From Nitrospirota bacterium (GTDB taxonomy: Bacteria; Nitrospirota; Thermodesulfovibrionia; Thermodesulfovibrionales; UBA6898): 42,439 bases of DNA. Positions 1 through 7,587 of the stretch are shown piece by piece (the stretch's first letter is position 1; each line of letters starts with the position of its first letter). The notes under the pieces were generated by a model. It saw only the letters and a list, made by a program, of their open reading frames with translations, had not been told where the DNA came from and searched no databases. Location of the stretch: contig JAJXTV010000031.1 of NCBI GenBank assembly GCA_021783515.1, positions 1 through 42,439 on the forward strand, in the 5' to 3' direction. A program made the position numbers and the translations under genes.

Positions 1-1088
1 TGCACGCCCATCCGACTAAGCTCCTCTATTGTCTCGTCCGAGAGCACCCCTCCTTTCTTCATCCAGAAATCTATCGACGTGGCGAATTTCTCCCCGAATG
101 TTTTGCGGGTCTCCTCCGGCAGGCTCTCGAGCAGGAACTCGACATAGCTCTGCCAGGTGTGGCCGTCTGGTAACTTGATATTCTTCCAGGCCATCGCGTT
201 TGTGCCGCCGTAGATCGATGTGAAATTCGCGCCGTTCACCCGGCCCACCATCCTGCCCCATATGTTAGGCTCGATGACCCGGTATAGTTTCAGGCTGCTG
301 ATAGCCCAGTCGTTGAACGGACTGGCGACGCGCATCTCGTGGATGGACAGCCCGGCGTAATAAAACAGGTCGTAGAGTTTGTTATAGTCGAACCCGAAAC
401 GCGCGTTGGCGATCCAGATGTCCTCGGCAGTCCAGTCATATAGAGGATAGGCGCTGAATACATCCGGCTCGCCCCCCGTGGTCCATTTGGTGCCCTGAAA
501 CATATACCGGCCGCGAGTGACCGCTCTCCACCTATTGAGGCTCTCCTGGGCGCGTATGCCGACGAGGGCGCAGGTTTTCCCTTTGCCGCCTCCGACATGC
601 CGGTGGTACCATGGCGTGAACGCCTCGTAGAACTCCTCCTGGAGCATCCCGGGCCTGTAGAAATCGAACTGATGATTATCGAGGTTGATCACGCCCGGAT
701 AATCCGGCATCTCCCGTACCCATATGTCCTGTTTCGCCGGCTCCCACGGCGTCCAGTACTGCTCATGCATGGACGTTGCAGTCTTGCAGGACATCGGCAG
801 ACAGACCCAATATGGCGTGATATATCGCAGGTTCGCAGGAGAGGTGAGCATACGCGTCACGTAATTGGTCGTCTCGGTATACTGGGCCTCGAAATCCTGA
901 TGGAACACGCCGATCTTCCGGATGATGCCGTGCTGCTGCATGTATTGGATGCAGAGGTTCATCAGCATGCCGCTGTCCTTGCCGCCGCTAAAAGAGACAT
1001 AGATATTGTCGAAGTTGTCGAATATGAACTTCAGCCGCGCCTGCGCTGCCTCGTAGACGTTCGTTTGTCGGTATATTTTTCTCCTCAT
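1..1088 (-). CDS. IbrA-like PP-loop ATPase (PAPS reductase/DUF3440 family), 3' end cut by window
   Basis: The ATG is at 1088 and overlaps the helicase stop as ATGA. About 362 codons are open to the window edge, so perhaps 40 C-terminal residues are missing. The N-terminal SFSGGKDS motif is the PP-loop that binds ATP in the PAPS reductase/N-type ATP pyrophosphatase superfamily. Downstream blocks such as WVCLP, CALVGIRAQESLNR, YPLYDW and GRVNGAN recur in the cassette-borne IbrA-like protein at 13,198-14,412, so the two are distant paralogues. Members of this family are common in phages, where the substrate is not established. It does not look like assimilatory CysH. Translational coupling suggests it works with the SNF2-type helicase. 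Confidence 0.85.
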   Translation of the reverse strand, partial: MRRKIYRQTNVYEAAQARLKFIFDNFDNIYVSFSGGKDSGMLMNLCIQYMQQHGIIRKIGVFHQDFEAQYTETTNYVTRMLTSPANLRYITPYWVCLPMSCKTATSMHEQYWTPWEPAKQDIWVREMPDYPGVINLDNHQFDFYRPGMLQEEFYEAFTPWYHRHVGGGKGKTCALVGIRAQESLNRWRAVTRGRYMFQGTKWTTGGEPDVFSAYPLYDWTAEDIWIANARFGFDYNKLYDLFYYAGLSIHEMRVASPFNDWAISSLKLYRVIEPNIWGRMVGRVNGANFTSIYGGTNAMAWKNIKLPDGHTWQSYVEFLLESLPEETRKTFGEKFATSIDFWMKKGGVLSDETIEELSRMGV

Positions 1089-2563
1089 AGCGCCTTCACC
1101 ATGTCTTTCAGTTTCGTCTTCTGGCTTCTTACCTTGTCCACCTCGGCCTTGAACTGCTCGACCACGCTCCCCTTTGAGGCCAGGGCGTTGGCGATGCGGT
1201 CGTCTATGCTGTCGCTGCACTGGATGTCGATGTAGACCACCTTCTGCTCCTGGCCGATGCGGTGACAGCGGTCCTCCGACTGCTGCCGCTCCGAGTATTT
1301 AAAGGCGTTGTTGTAGTAGATCACGTGATGCGCCTCATTCAACGTCAGCCCATGCCCGCCGCAGCTCTGCGTCGCCAGAAAAAACCGCGAGCCGTTGCGA
1401 AATCTCTCAACCTGCTCGGCCCGCTTCTTCTCGCTCAGTGCCCCATGGAAAGGCGCGGTGCAGTCCTCTCCGAATTTCTCCCGCAATGCGGCACCGAGCT
1501 CCTCGATGTCGTGCTGGTATTTCGTCCATATGATTATCTTCTCTGTCTGCGGAACGCTGAGGACGGTGTCCATCAACACATCGATGCGTCGGTGGCTGAA
1601 CTCGTGATGCTCCACCGGCTGACCCTGCCGATGCTGATTCCAAAACCCGCAAACGATCTGCTGCAGGGCGGTGAAGAGGCGAAATATCGTGACGGAATCG
1701 AAGGTATCATTTTCGATGTCCTGCATAATTTCCTCTTTTGCCTCCTCATAGGCATAGCGCTGCTCTCCGGTCATTGAGAAATACCGCGTCTCATAGAGTT
1801 TTTCCGGCAGGTCAAGGCATTCGTCCTTGGTGACCTGGTAGACATAAGGCTTGATCTTCGCGGCAATGAATTCCAGGTTGTGACTCTCGACGATCATCCC
1901 GGGGAACTTGTCGGAGTACTCCAAATGGTTCGCCGCGAAGGAGTAAAAAGATCGGTACCCGAGGATTTTCGGCGAGAGAAACCGCATCTGAGCATAGAGA
2001 TCAACCACGCCCTGGCTGATCGGCGTGCCGGTGAGGATGAGCCGGTACCGGGCGCGCTCAGAGAGTTTCGTCAGCCGCTGCGTGCGCGTGGCATTGTGGC
2101 CTTTGATGTAGCTCGACTCGTCCACGATCACCAGACTGTCCTCCGTAATAAGTTTGTTCACAGTGACGACTACCCTGGCGGAGGCGCTCATTGACTCGAT
2201 CCCGATGATATGCCACAGGCATCCCGGTGCAGTGCGCTCGTTCGTCTTGTCGCCGAAGACGTGGATGTCGGCGTCCGTGCAGTCCGTGTGCTTGAGGATC
2301 TCGTGGCGCACCGTCTGTTTGAGCGAGACCGGGCAGAACCATAGGACGTTTTTGATCCGCGGTAGACGACGGTGGATGATCTCGATCGCGGTCCGACTCT
2401 TGCCGGTCCCCATCTCCATAAAAAGCGCACCGATCCGCGTCGGCAGCATCTTTTCGACGGCGGCGGATTGATGGGGCATGAGGGGGGTAGTTACCTGGAA
2501 ACTACTCTCCACGCCACTATCCACGGTCAACGGCCCCGGTAATACATGTCTGCCCATCATCAA
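1085..2563 (-). CDS. SNF2-family DEAD/DEAH-type helicase/translocase
   Basis: The protein has 492 residues. Helicase motifs are in order: MPHQ near the start, Walker A MGTGKS, a Walker B-like VIVDESS (DESS rather than DEAH), LILTGTP (motif III), and a C-terminal RecA lobe ending in CHRIGQ (motif VI with arginine fingers). HRIGQ is typical of SNF2 family double-strand DNA translocases, and short forms like this are common in phage replication or recombination regions. The ATG at 2563 overlaps the upstream gene by 47 bp. In-frame GTG codons a few residues inside are alternative starts. Its stop overlaps the PP-loop gene start. Confidence 0.88.
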   Translation of the reverse strand: MMMGRHVLPGPLTVDSGVESSFQVTTPLMPHQSAAVEKMLPTRIGALFMEMGTGKSRTAIEIIHRRLPRIKNVLWFCPVSLKQTVRHEILKHTDCTDADIHVFGDKTNERTAPGCLWHIIGIESMSASARVVVTVNKLITEDSLVIVDESSYIKGHNATRTQRLTKLSERARYRLILTGTPISQGVVDLYAQMRFLSPKILGYRSFYSFAANHLEYSDKFPGMIVESHNLEFIAAKIKPYVYQVTKDECLDLPEKLYETRYFSMTGEQRYAYEEAKEEIMQDIENDTFDSVTIFRLFTALQQIVCGFWNQHRQGQPVEHHEFSHRRIDVLMDTVLSVPQTEKIIIWTKYQHDIEELGAALREKFGEDCTAPFHGALSEKKRAEQVERFRNGSRFFLATQSCGGHGLTLNEAHHVIYYNNAFKYSERQQSEDRCHRIGQEQKVVYIDIQCSDSIDDRIANALASKGSVVEQFKAEVDKVRSQKTKLKDMVKAL

Positions 2564-3008
2564 TGTCGTCCATAATGTTCCGGGCTATTTCAGATGGTTT
2601 CAGATCGAGTTCCCTGGTATATAGCCACCCGCATAGAAGCCACGAGAAATGGCGCGCGACTCTGCCCCTTCTCGGTGATATGACGATCATTTCGCAGAGT
2701 ATTCCGGATCGTCCCTCCTCAGGCTCGCTCAGGAACACACTGCCCCCAACGATTATGGGGCGAATCATATATGTTGAGCAATATTCTGCCTCATGTTTAT
2801 CGTCGACGTAGAAACCGCGCGGTGTCACGTCATAGGCATAATCTCCGTCAATGGCAAATATCTGCCTGCTATTCCTATAATGCCTAATCCCTCCGGAGGT
2901 TTTGATAACCTCACCAAAACAGCCGTGAGGGCCTCCGAACATACCGAGGCTGGACATCTCGTCAATGATCGCCTGATTGATTTTCTCTATGCGGCTGCGC
3001 CTGATCAT
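2517..3008 (-). CDS. Hypothetical protein (163 aa)
   Basis: Not recognised. The ATG overlaps the stop of the upstream gene as ATGA, and the reading frame is open through 163 codons inside a coherent minus-strand operon. The N-terminus is basic (MIRRSRIEKINQ) and the rest is mixed alpha/beta in character, with no clear catalytic motif or membrane segment. Placement between a zinc-finger protein and a helicase suggests a DNA-metabolism accessory gene, but this is only context. Confidence 0.7.
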   Translation of the reverse strand: MIRRSRIEKINQAIIDEMSSLGMFGGPHGCFGEVIKTSGGIRHYRNSRQIFAIDGDYAYDVTPRGFYVDDKHEAEYCSTYMIRPIIVGGSVFLSEPEEGRSGILCEMIVISPRRGRVARHFSWLLCGWLYTRELDLKPSEIARNIMDDIDDGQTCITGAVDRG

Positions 3009-4240
3009 TGCCCCACCTCCTCCTTATATTCATCCGCCACCTCTACATTCGCAGGAGCCGCCAGTTTGCGCGGTTTTCTGCCGGGCCGCGGCATGGCCTC
3101 CGGCTCCCGCTTTTCTTCCGCTTTTGCAGTAAGCGCTGCGTCCTTCGCCTTGCGCGCCGTCTCGGCTGACTCCTCCGCGCCGGGCGAGAGTTTGAACCCA
3201 TACATCCCCGCGAAATCGAGCACCTGCTCGAACTGCTCGGGGGGAACGACTACGTCGGGCTTGTCATACCTGCTGCCGGGCAGCTTTTTAGCTGCCTGAT
3301 AGAAATCCTCTTCACGGGGCCAGGAGATCGAGAACCAGCCGGTAAATTGATTCGATGTGCGTTTCATGATCCAGCGGTGGCACTCGGGCTCATACTGACC
3401 TGCAATCGCAGCGGCCCGTATAGATTCATCGAAAATGCGGACCGGGAAACCGGCAGCGAGAAGGCTATGTCCCAGCTCGGCGGCACGATCATTGACGCTG
3501 CCCGACTTGATACCGATAGCCTTTGTCCAACGGCTCTTGATCTTGTCCCACGAATATCCGAGTTTGAATCGGACTAATTCCCTGAAATCCTCGCGTTTCT
3601 CAGGGAAAACAATCTCGATTGATTTTTCGAGGACCTGCACTTCGGCTACGGTTTCGGTGATGGCATGCTCCGGCCTGACTGTGGCCTCAGCCTTGGCATC
3701 CTGTGCCTGAGGTGTATTATCTATCGAACTCTTCTTAAACTCTTTTGCCTTGTCCAAAATAAGCCGTCCGATGTCAGCGTCACGATGTTCAATCCACCAG
3801 TGGGCGGATGCCTCCCCGAGTATCGCCTCGGCGGCAGCGCGAGCAGCTACAAATGCATCTTCGATGCTGCCGAACCCATCCTCAGCAAAGGCTTTTAACA
3901 TGCGATCAGCGTACTCTTGGTCTTCCCTGGCTTTGGTGAGATGTTTTTCGTGGTTTTTAAGCACGGAAAAGATATGTTGCGCCTTTTCTTTTCTTATCGT
4001 CTCGGCCCAGGCTACCTGTTTTTCAGTGCCGGTAAGAGCAGGCAGTCCAAATTCCGTATTCTCCTGTGCTGCCTGTTCGCTTGCTTCTTCGCGGGCTTTC
4101 TGCTTCGCGGCTGCCCAGCATTCCGGGCAGAGCTTATTGTCCTTTGCCCATTCTAGGTAGCTTTCCCGTTCTGAGGTTTTCCCGTAGAGCTGGATGGTAT
4201 CGGTGTGCCCACAACTAAACTCGATCTCGTATTTGGCCAT
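3005..4240 (-). CDS. Hypothetical phage protein with N-terminal zinc-ribbon-like motif (411 aa)
   Basis: Residues 1-42 contain CGH, then about 28 residues on CPEC, a plausible treble-clef or zinc-ribbon site. The middle is charged and probably helical. The C-terminal third has a conserved-looking aromatic block (FTGWFSISWPREEDFYQAA) and ends in an Ala/Pro/Lys tail containing RPGRKPRK, which resembles an AT-hook. The start is well supported by AAAGGAGG about 8 bp upstream of the ATG at 4240. It is the first gene of a four-gene overlapping cluster that reads through the helicase and PP-loop genes. Function is not known; a DNA-binding role is inferred only from the tail and the zinc motif. Confidence 0.75.
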   Translation of the reverse strand: MAKYEIEFSCGHTDTIQLYGKTSERESYLEWAKDNKLCPECWAAAKQKAREEASEQAAQENTEFGLPALTGTEKQVAWAETIRKEKAQHIFSVLKNHEKHLTKAREDQEYADRMLKAFAEDGFGSIEDAFVAARAAAEAILGEASAHWWIEHRDADIGRLILDKAKEFKKSSIDNTPQAQDAKAEATVRPEHAITETVAEVQVLEKSIEIVFPEKREDFRELVRFKLGYSWDKIKSRWTKAIGIKSGSVNDRAAELGHSLLAAGFPVRIFDESIRAAAIAGQYEPECHRWIMKRTSNQFTGWFSISWPREEDFYQAAKKLPGSRYDKPDVVVPPEQFEQVLDFAGMYGFKLSPGAEESAETARKAKDAALTAKAEEKREPEAMPRPGRKPRKLAAPANVEVADEYKEEVGQ

Positions 4241-4256
4241 CTTATGACCTCCTTTC

Positions 4257-4409
4257 GCGGCGTCAAGGCCCCGCTTTGCCTGTTTATGATTATATCATAT
4301 GCTTAGCTGTTGTGCATGTCAAGCAAATAATTTCGCCTGTTTTTTCTCGCGGTCTTCGGCGAGGATCTCATAGACGTAGCGGAGGGAGAGGTTCGGGCCA
4401 CCAGCGCGT
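4257..4409. other. Short intergenic region, probable promoter for the helicase cluster
   Basis: About 150 bp without a gene between the 91-aa ORF and the 411-aa gene. It contains an AT-rich stretch (around 4288-4330) set in GC-rich surroundings, which would suit a promoter for the cluster ending at position 1. No convincing -35/-10 pair could be assigned. This cluster may be a target of the nearby Mor-like activator, since Mor-type promoters have poor -35 boxes. Confidence 0.35.
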
Positions 4410-4685
4410 TTAGGGGCCGCTCCTCAGGTATTTCGTCCCGTCGATCGCCTTGCCCAGGCCGATCACCTTACCGATGCGTTTCTGAAGCGTCGCGCCGAAG
4501 AGGCGCGCGAGAAGGTCCGGGGCCTTCACTGAAAGGCCAGGCCTCGGGGGGAATCGCTTGGTCCCGTGAATATTGGGAAGGCACACGGCCCCGACTTGGC
4601 CGTTCTTCACTGCCTGGACGGCCACTCTATTCCCGATGAACTTGAACTCCACATGCCACTTCGGACGCTTTTCTTTCTTTTTCAC
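4410..4685 (-). CDS. Hypothetical basic protein (91 aa)
   Basis: Not recognised. It is a lysine-rich small protein (N-terminus MKKKEKRPKW) with a predicted beta-rich core. The ATG overlaps the stop of the Mor-like gene as ATGA, which supports translation from the same message. No cysteine pairs suitable for zinc and no membrane segment are seen. Confidence 0.6.
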   Translation of the reverse strand: MKKKEKRPKWHVEFKFIGNRVAVQAVKNGQVGAVCLPNIHGTKRFPPRPGLSVKAPDLLARLFGATLQKRIGKVIGLGKAIDGTKYLRSGP

Positions 4686-5119
4686 TCGTCTTCTCCTTTC
4701 GCCACTATCAGTCTTATCATGCTCGGATCGAGGCCGAACATGGCACCGAGCTCTACGGCGTTTTGCTCGTTCCAGAGTTCGCGGATCCGTCGGTTCCTTT
4801 CTTCACGGTAGAGCGTTTCATGATCCGGGAAGCAAAGTCGCAGACCGCCCAACTCGCAAAGGAATGTTTTCATGATCGTTTTACCGGAGGATTCGCCGAA
4901 CTGAACGATAAGACATTTCCAGAGCTCCCCGATATATCTCATCGAATCGGAACGGTAGCGAACACCGATACGTGCGGACGAATCCGGCACTGTGATGCGC
5001 AAACCGCCGAGGCAGTCGACGATCGCCTTGATAATAGCCTGGCCGTCGACAGGCCCGTAGTCGTTGACATATCCTTGGAACAGGCGGGTGAGGCTTTCGC
5101 GATTATCCCTTCTCGTCAT
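4682..5119 (-). CDS. Mor/C-family transcription activator-like protein
   Basis: The last 60 residues match the Mor/C pattern of Mu-like phages: a GGLRxxxP-type strand, then RNRRIRELW, then NAVELGAMFGLDPSMIRLIV as the helix-turn-helix. The family activates middle or late phage promoters by contacting RNA polymerase. The N-terminal half has a second GGLRITVP copy, suggesting an internal duplication of the dimerisation unit. The start is placed at 5119 because GGAGGTG lies about 6 bp upstream. A 5167 start would overlap the recombinase gene by 65 bp. The chosen start overlaps the recombinase stop by 17 bp. A Mor-like activator favours a phage identity for the element. Confidence 0.72.
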   Translation of the reverse strand: MTRRDNRESLTRLFQGYVNDYGPVDGQAIIKAIVDCLGGLRITVPDSSARIGVRYRSDSMRYIGELWKCLIVQFGESSGKTIMKTFLCELGGLRLCFPDHETLYREERNRRIRELWNEQNAVELGAMFGLDPSMIRLIVAKGEDE

Positions 5120-6140
5120 TCTCGGCACCTCCATGATCGTGAGCTCCGGCGCTGCCAGTGTCAGCATTCTCTAACCTCCAGATATTCGTATAATCCGCCC
5201 AGTAGGCGGAAAGGCTCTTGAACGTTCTGTGTATCCGGCCGCGATCCGGCAGATAGCGGTCAGTTGTCGATATGTTTGCGTGCCCGAGCCGCGCGGCGAT
5301 CGCCGGGGCGTCGAATCCCTCGACAGATCTCAGGTCGTTTGCGTGCGTGGCACGGAACATGTGGAAGTTCACGCGGGACCGCCGGATGCCGGCCGTCTTG
5401 GCGTACCTCTTCACCAGGCCGTCGAGATCCGAGCCCGACATCGGCCTGGGGGAAGGGCGGCGGTGCTTATAGCTGACGATAAAAGGGGCGGTGAGCTTCG
5501 GACTGTGGCCGAGCCGCGTAATCAAATATTCCCGCACGTGATCGCTCGGCGCCTTCCAGAGCCATACCGTCCGGCCATGCCCAAGCTTCGCCATCGACGA
5601 CTCTATGCCAATGTCGATATATTTGCCGTTGTCGACCACGTCGGTAATGCGCAGGTGAGAGATTTCGCCGACGCGGAGGCCTCCGAACGCCGCCAGGATG
5701 AAGATCACGCGGTCACGGAGACCCTTCTCTTTTGTCACGTCGATAGCGCGGAACATGTCAAGGATCTCGCCTTGGGTGAACTTCTGTACCCGCGTGATAG
5801 AGGTCCTGGGCTTGGGGATATCCTCCGTGAAGTCCGCGCCGATGATCCCCTCATACTTCAGATAGCGAGAGAACTTCCTGATCGCCGTGAGCTTCATCAG
5901 GCGGGTGGCGTTGCTGTTGCCGCGATAGAAGCAGGAATGGAGGAAACGCTCGACGTCCTTCCGGGAGACGACCTGGGCGGGATCGAGATCCGACACGTCG
6001 ATATCCCCCGTCTCGGCCGGGTTCTCCCGATACCAAAAAAAGAACTCCTCGACCTTCTTCACGTAGGCCGCGATACTGCTCGACTTCAGGCCGGCGAGGA
6101 CCCGGAGATTCTTCTCGAAGCCGTCGAGGTGCCTATTCAT
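5103..6140 (-). CDS. Tyrosine recombinase (phage integrase family), element-internal
   Basis: A full-length two-domain recombinase of 345 residues. The N-terminal SAM-like/core-binding part runs to about residue 120. The catalytic domain shows GLRVGEI (Arg I), HMFRATH (His-x-x-Arg), LGHANISTTDRY (His and the tyrosine nucleophile). The start at 6140 is preceded by GGGGGAGCC; the ORF is open 12 codons further upstream without a better site. It is not next to an attachment site, so it may resolve multimers or serve inversion rather than integrate the element. It is one of four tyrosine recombinases in the element and the Mor-like gene begins inside its last codons. Confidence 0.88.
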   Translation of the reverse strand: MNRHLDGFEKNLRVLAGLKSSSIAAYVKKVEEFFFWYRENPAETGDIDVSDLDPAQVVSRKDVERFLHSCFYRGNSNATRLMKLTAIRKFSRYLKYEGIIGADFTEDIPKPRTSITRVQKFTQGEILDMFRAIDVTKEKGLRDRVIFILAAFGGLRVGEISHLRITDVVDNGKYIDIGIESSMAKLGHGRTVWLWKAPSDHVREYLITRLGHSPKLTAPFIVSYKHRRPSPRPMSGSDLDGLVKRYAKTAGIRRSRVNFHMFRATHANDLRSVEGFDAPAIAARLGHANISTTDRYLPDRGRIHRTFKSLSAYWADYTNIWRLENADTGSAGAHDHGGAENDEKG

Positions 6141-6599
6141 AAGGCTCCCCCCGCGCCCCCCACTTTTCGAAAACAAAGGAAAAGCTTTGTAAACCCCTGT
6201 GGAATACCATCCAATTTACACAAGAGAAGTGGGGGGGTGGCGCGGCCTTCCCCTGAGAATTTTTGATAGGGGGGGGGTAGCGCAGCCCTCGGAATCCTGA
6301 TCTAACCGCGCCTTTGCCTCGGTCTAACCATCCTAACCCATTGATTACATTAGGCCACTCTTGACCCTTACCGCGTATTTTCCGAGAAAGCGCGGTGAGA
6401 ATTCCGCTTACTTTCGATTCGTTCCAGCCCACGCAAGACCAAAGAACCGATAGAAAGGCATCACAGAGAAAACCAAAGCCTTTGCCGTACTTATGTCTTC
6501 GGACTTTCACAACGATCCATGGAAATACCAAAGAGAATCTATTTTTTATCTGGTAGAAGGCCCATAAAAATCTGTTGACCATGAACTTTACGGACTGCC
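6141..6599. other. Region without a convincing gene
   Basis: A minus-strand frame is open from 6942 to 6133, but its upstream part is translated iteron repeats and its composition is poor. The stretch 6350-6580 could encode about 80 plausible residues (start near 6580) but no family is recognised and no ribosome site is clear. Short G-runs occur at 6228-6240 and 6268-6280. It is treated as non-coding or a decayed gene next to the origin-like region. Confidence 0.4.
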
Positions 6600-6800
6600 C
6601 CACTGCCCCCTGTGAGTCAAGTCCTTGGAATAAAAGAAGAAGGTCTGGGGGCAGACGATCACAACCCCTGTTTTTCTGCCCCGCATCTGCCCCCAACTGC
6701 CCCCACTCTGCCCCCGCATCTGCCCCCACTTTTTTACTTACTTTATTTTTTAAATTCAAATAGTTGTTTATATTTGGGGGCAGTGGGGCAGTGTTTTCAG
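6600..6800. repeat. Iteron-like CTGCCCC array with AT-rich tract, candidate replication origin
   Basis: CTGCCCC begins at 6676, 6687, 6697, 6708 and 6720, a spacing of 10-12 bp, close to one helical turn. It is followed immediately by an AT-rich tract (about 6727-6776). Single copies lie at 6602 and about 6918, and inverted copies (GGGGCAG) at 6648, about 6777 and about 6787. Iterons beside an AT-rich unwinding region are the classic layout of origins bound by a replication protein. The element's primase/ATPase lies 0.8 kb away and phage P4 alpha protein is a precedent for an origin-binding primase-helicase. Origin function is inferred. Confidence 0.65.
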
Positions 6801-6938
6801 AAAGATTGGTCCAAAACTTTGCCGAAGGCTGGGAAAAAAATAAAATGTTACGAATCGTAACAAAAACAGAGGAGTTTTGCTGCCCTCCTTCCACCTTCCC
6901 GGGAAGAAATCTGGTATCTGCCCCCACGTGCCCCCTCA

Positions 6939-7247
6939 TCACTTCCCCACATTCCCCAGCACGGTCCGGAGGCCGATAAAGAAAGACTCATACTCGCCGA
7001 TCCGGCTGTTCAGATCCCGGATCTGTTGTGCCAGGTTCATGGTTTGTTCTGTTCTCTTCATCTCTGCAGCGGCCATGTCGGTCTCGAACTGCTCGACCGT
7101 CCAGATCCGCGCGCCGCATTTCGGGCAGTAGCGCTCCCTTCGGACCTTCGTCCCATTGGCCAGGGTTCGCTTGGTCTGGAGCTCGGCCCCGCAGGTCGAC
7201 TCCTGACCTTTCTTCTTTCCTTTAATAATGGTCGGACATGTGAACAT
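6939..7247 (-). CDS. Zinc-ribbon protein, NrdR/Ogr-like N-terminus
   Basis: The protein has 102 residues. A four-cysteine ribbon is visible: MFTCP near the start, a CGAEL about 18 residues on, then RERYCPKCGARIWTVEQFE. The spacing resembles the zinc ribbon of NrdR and the Ogr/Delta family of phage late activators. The C-terminal half is helical and likely a coiled coil. The start at 7247 begins exactly at the ribbon with AAGG just upstream. An extension to 7319 is open but has no support. A DNA-binding regulator is likely. It lies directly downstream of the 44-bp repeat array, which may hold its promoter or operators. Confidence 0.65.
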   Translation of the reverse strand: MFTCPTIIKGKKKGQESTCGAELQTKRTLANGTKVRRERYCPKCGARIWTVEQFETDMAAAEMKRTEQTMNLAQQIRDLNSRIGEYESFFIGLRTVLGNVGK

Positions 7248-7333
7248 CCCGCCTTGATCTAATGTCTCATATTGGGGTTTAACAAATCGTAGTAAAAAAT
7301 TTATGAGACAGTTTTTCACGCTCTTTCTCCAGT

Positions 7334-7565
7334 GCTAAATCTATCCGGGCACTGCAGCTGGATCCCGCCGCTGCGCCGATAGATATATCGAGTACTCGGT
7401 TCCTCGAGGAGCTGCCGGCAGGATAAATCTATCCTCGGCCGGATCCGATATCGTCCCGGGGACGTGATACATTTATCTCCGATCGCGCTCAGGTCCTGCC
7501 GGTACCGGCGATAGATATATCCGCTGCGAGGCCTCGGTAGCCGGCGCCGTGAGGATAGATGTATC
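7334..7565. repeat. Six 12-bp palindromes at exactly 44-bp intervals
   Basis: The motif GATAnATnTATC occurs at 7378, 7422, 7466, 7510 and 7554, and with one mismatch at 7334. Every start-to-start distance is 44 bp. The five 32-bp spacers differ in sequence but all are very GC-rich, whereas the palindromes are AT-rich. The array fills the gap between the primase stop and the zinc-ribbon gene and is not plausibly coding. Strict phasing at about 4.2 helical turns suggests cooperative binding of a dimeric protein, such as a partition centromere, a replication-control locus (as crr in phage P4) or a multi-operator. The motif is too short for a CRISPR repeat. Confidence 0.85.
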
Positions 7566-7587
7566 GATGCGGGAATTCCTGTCGACC

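Noticed and set aside
597-2194. Plus-strand ORFs over the PP-loop and helicase genes
   Set aside because: They are antisense shadows of genes with clear catalytic motifs.
6133-6942. Long minus-strand ORF of 269 codons
   Set aside because: Its first third translates the iterons and the AT-rich tract, its end overlaps the recombinase start, and it shows no recognisable domain. A shorter gene at 6350-6580 cannot be excluded.
7334-7565. CRISPR array
   Set aside because: Repeats are only 12 bp and imperfect, there are no cas genes, and spacers are uniformly GC-rich. The palindrome fits a protein-binding site better.
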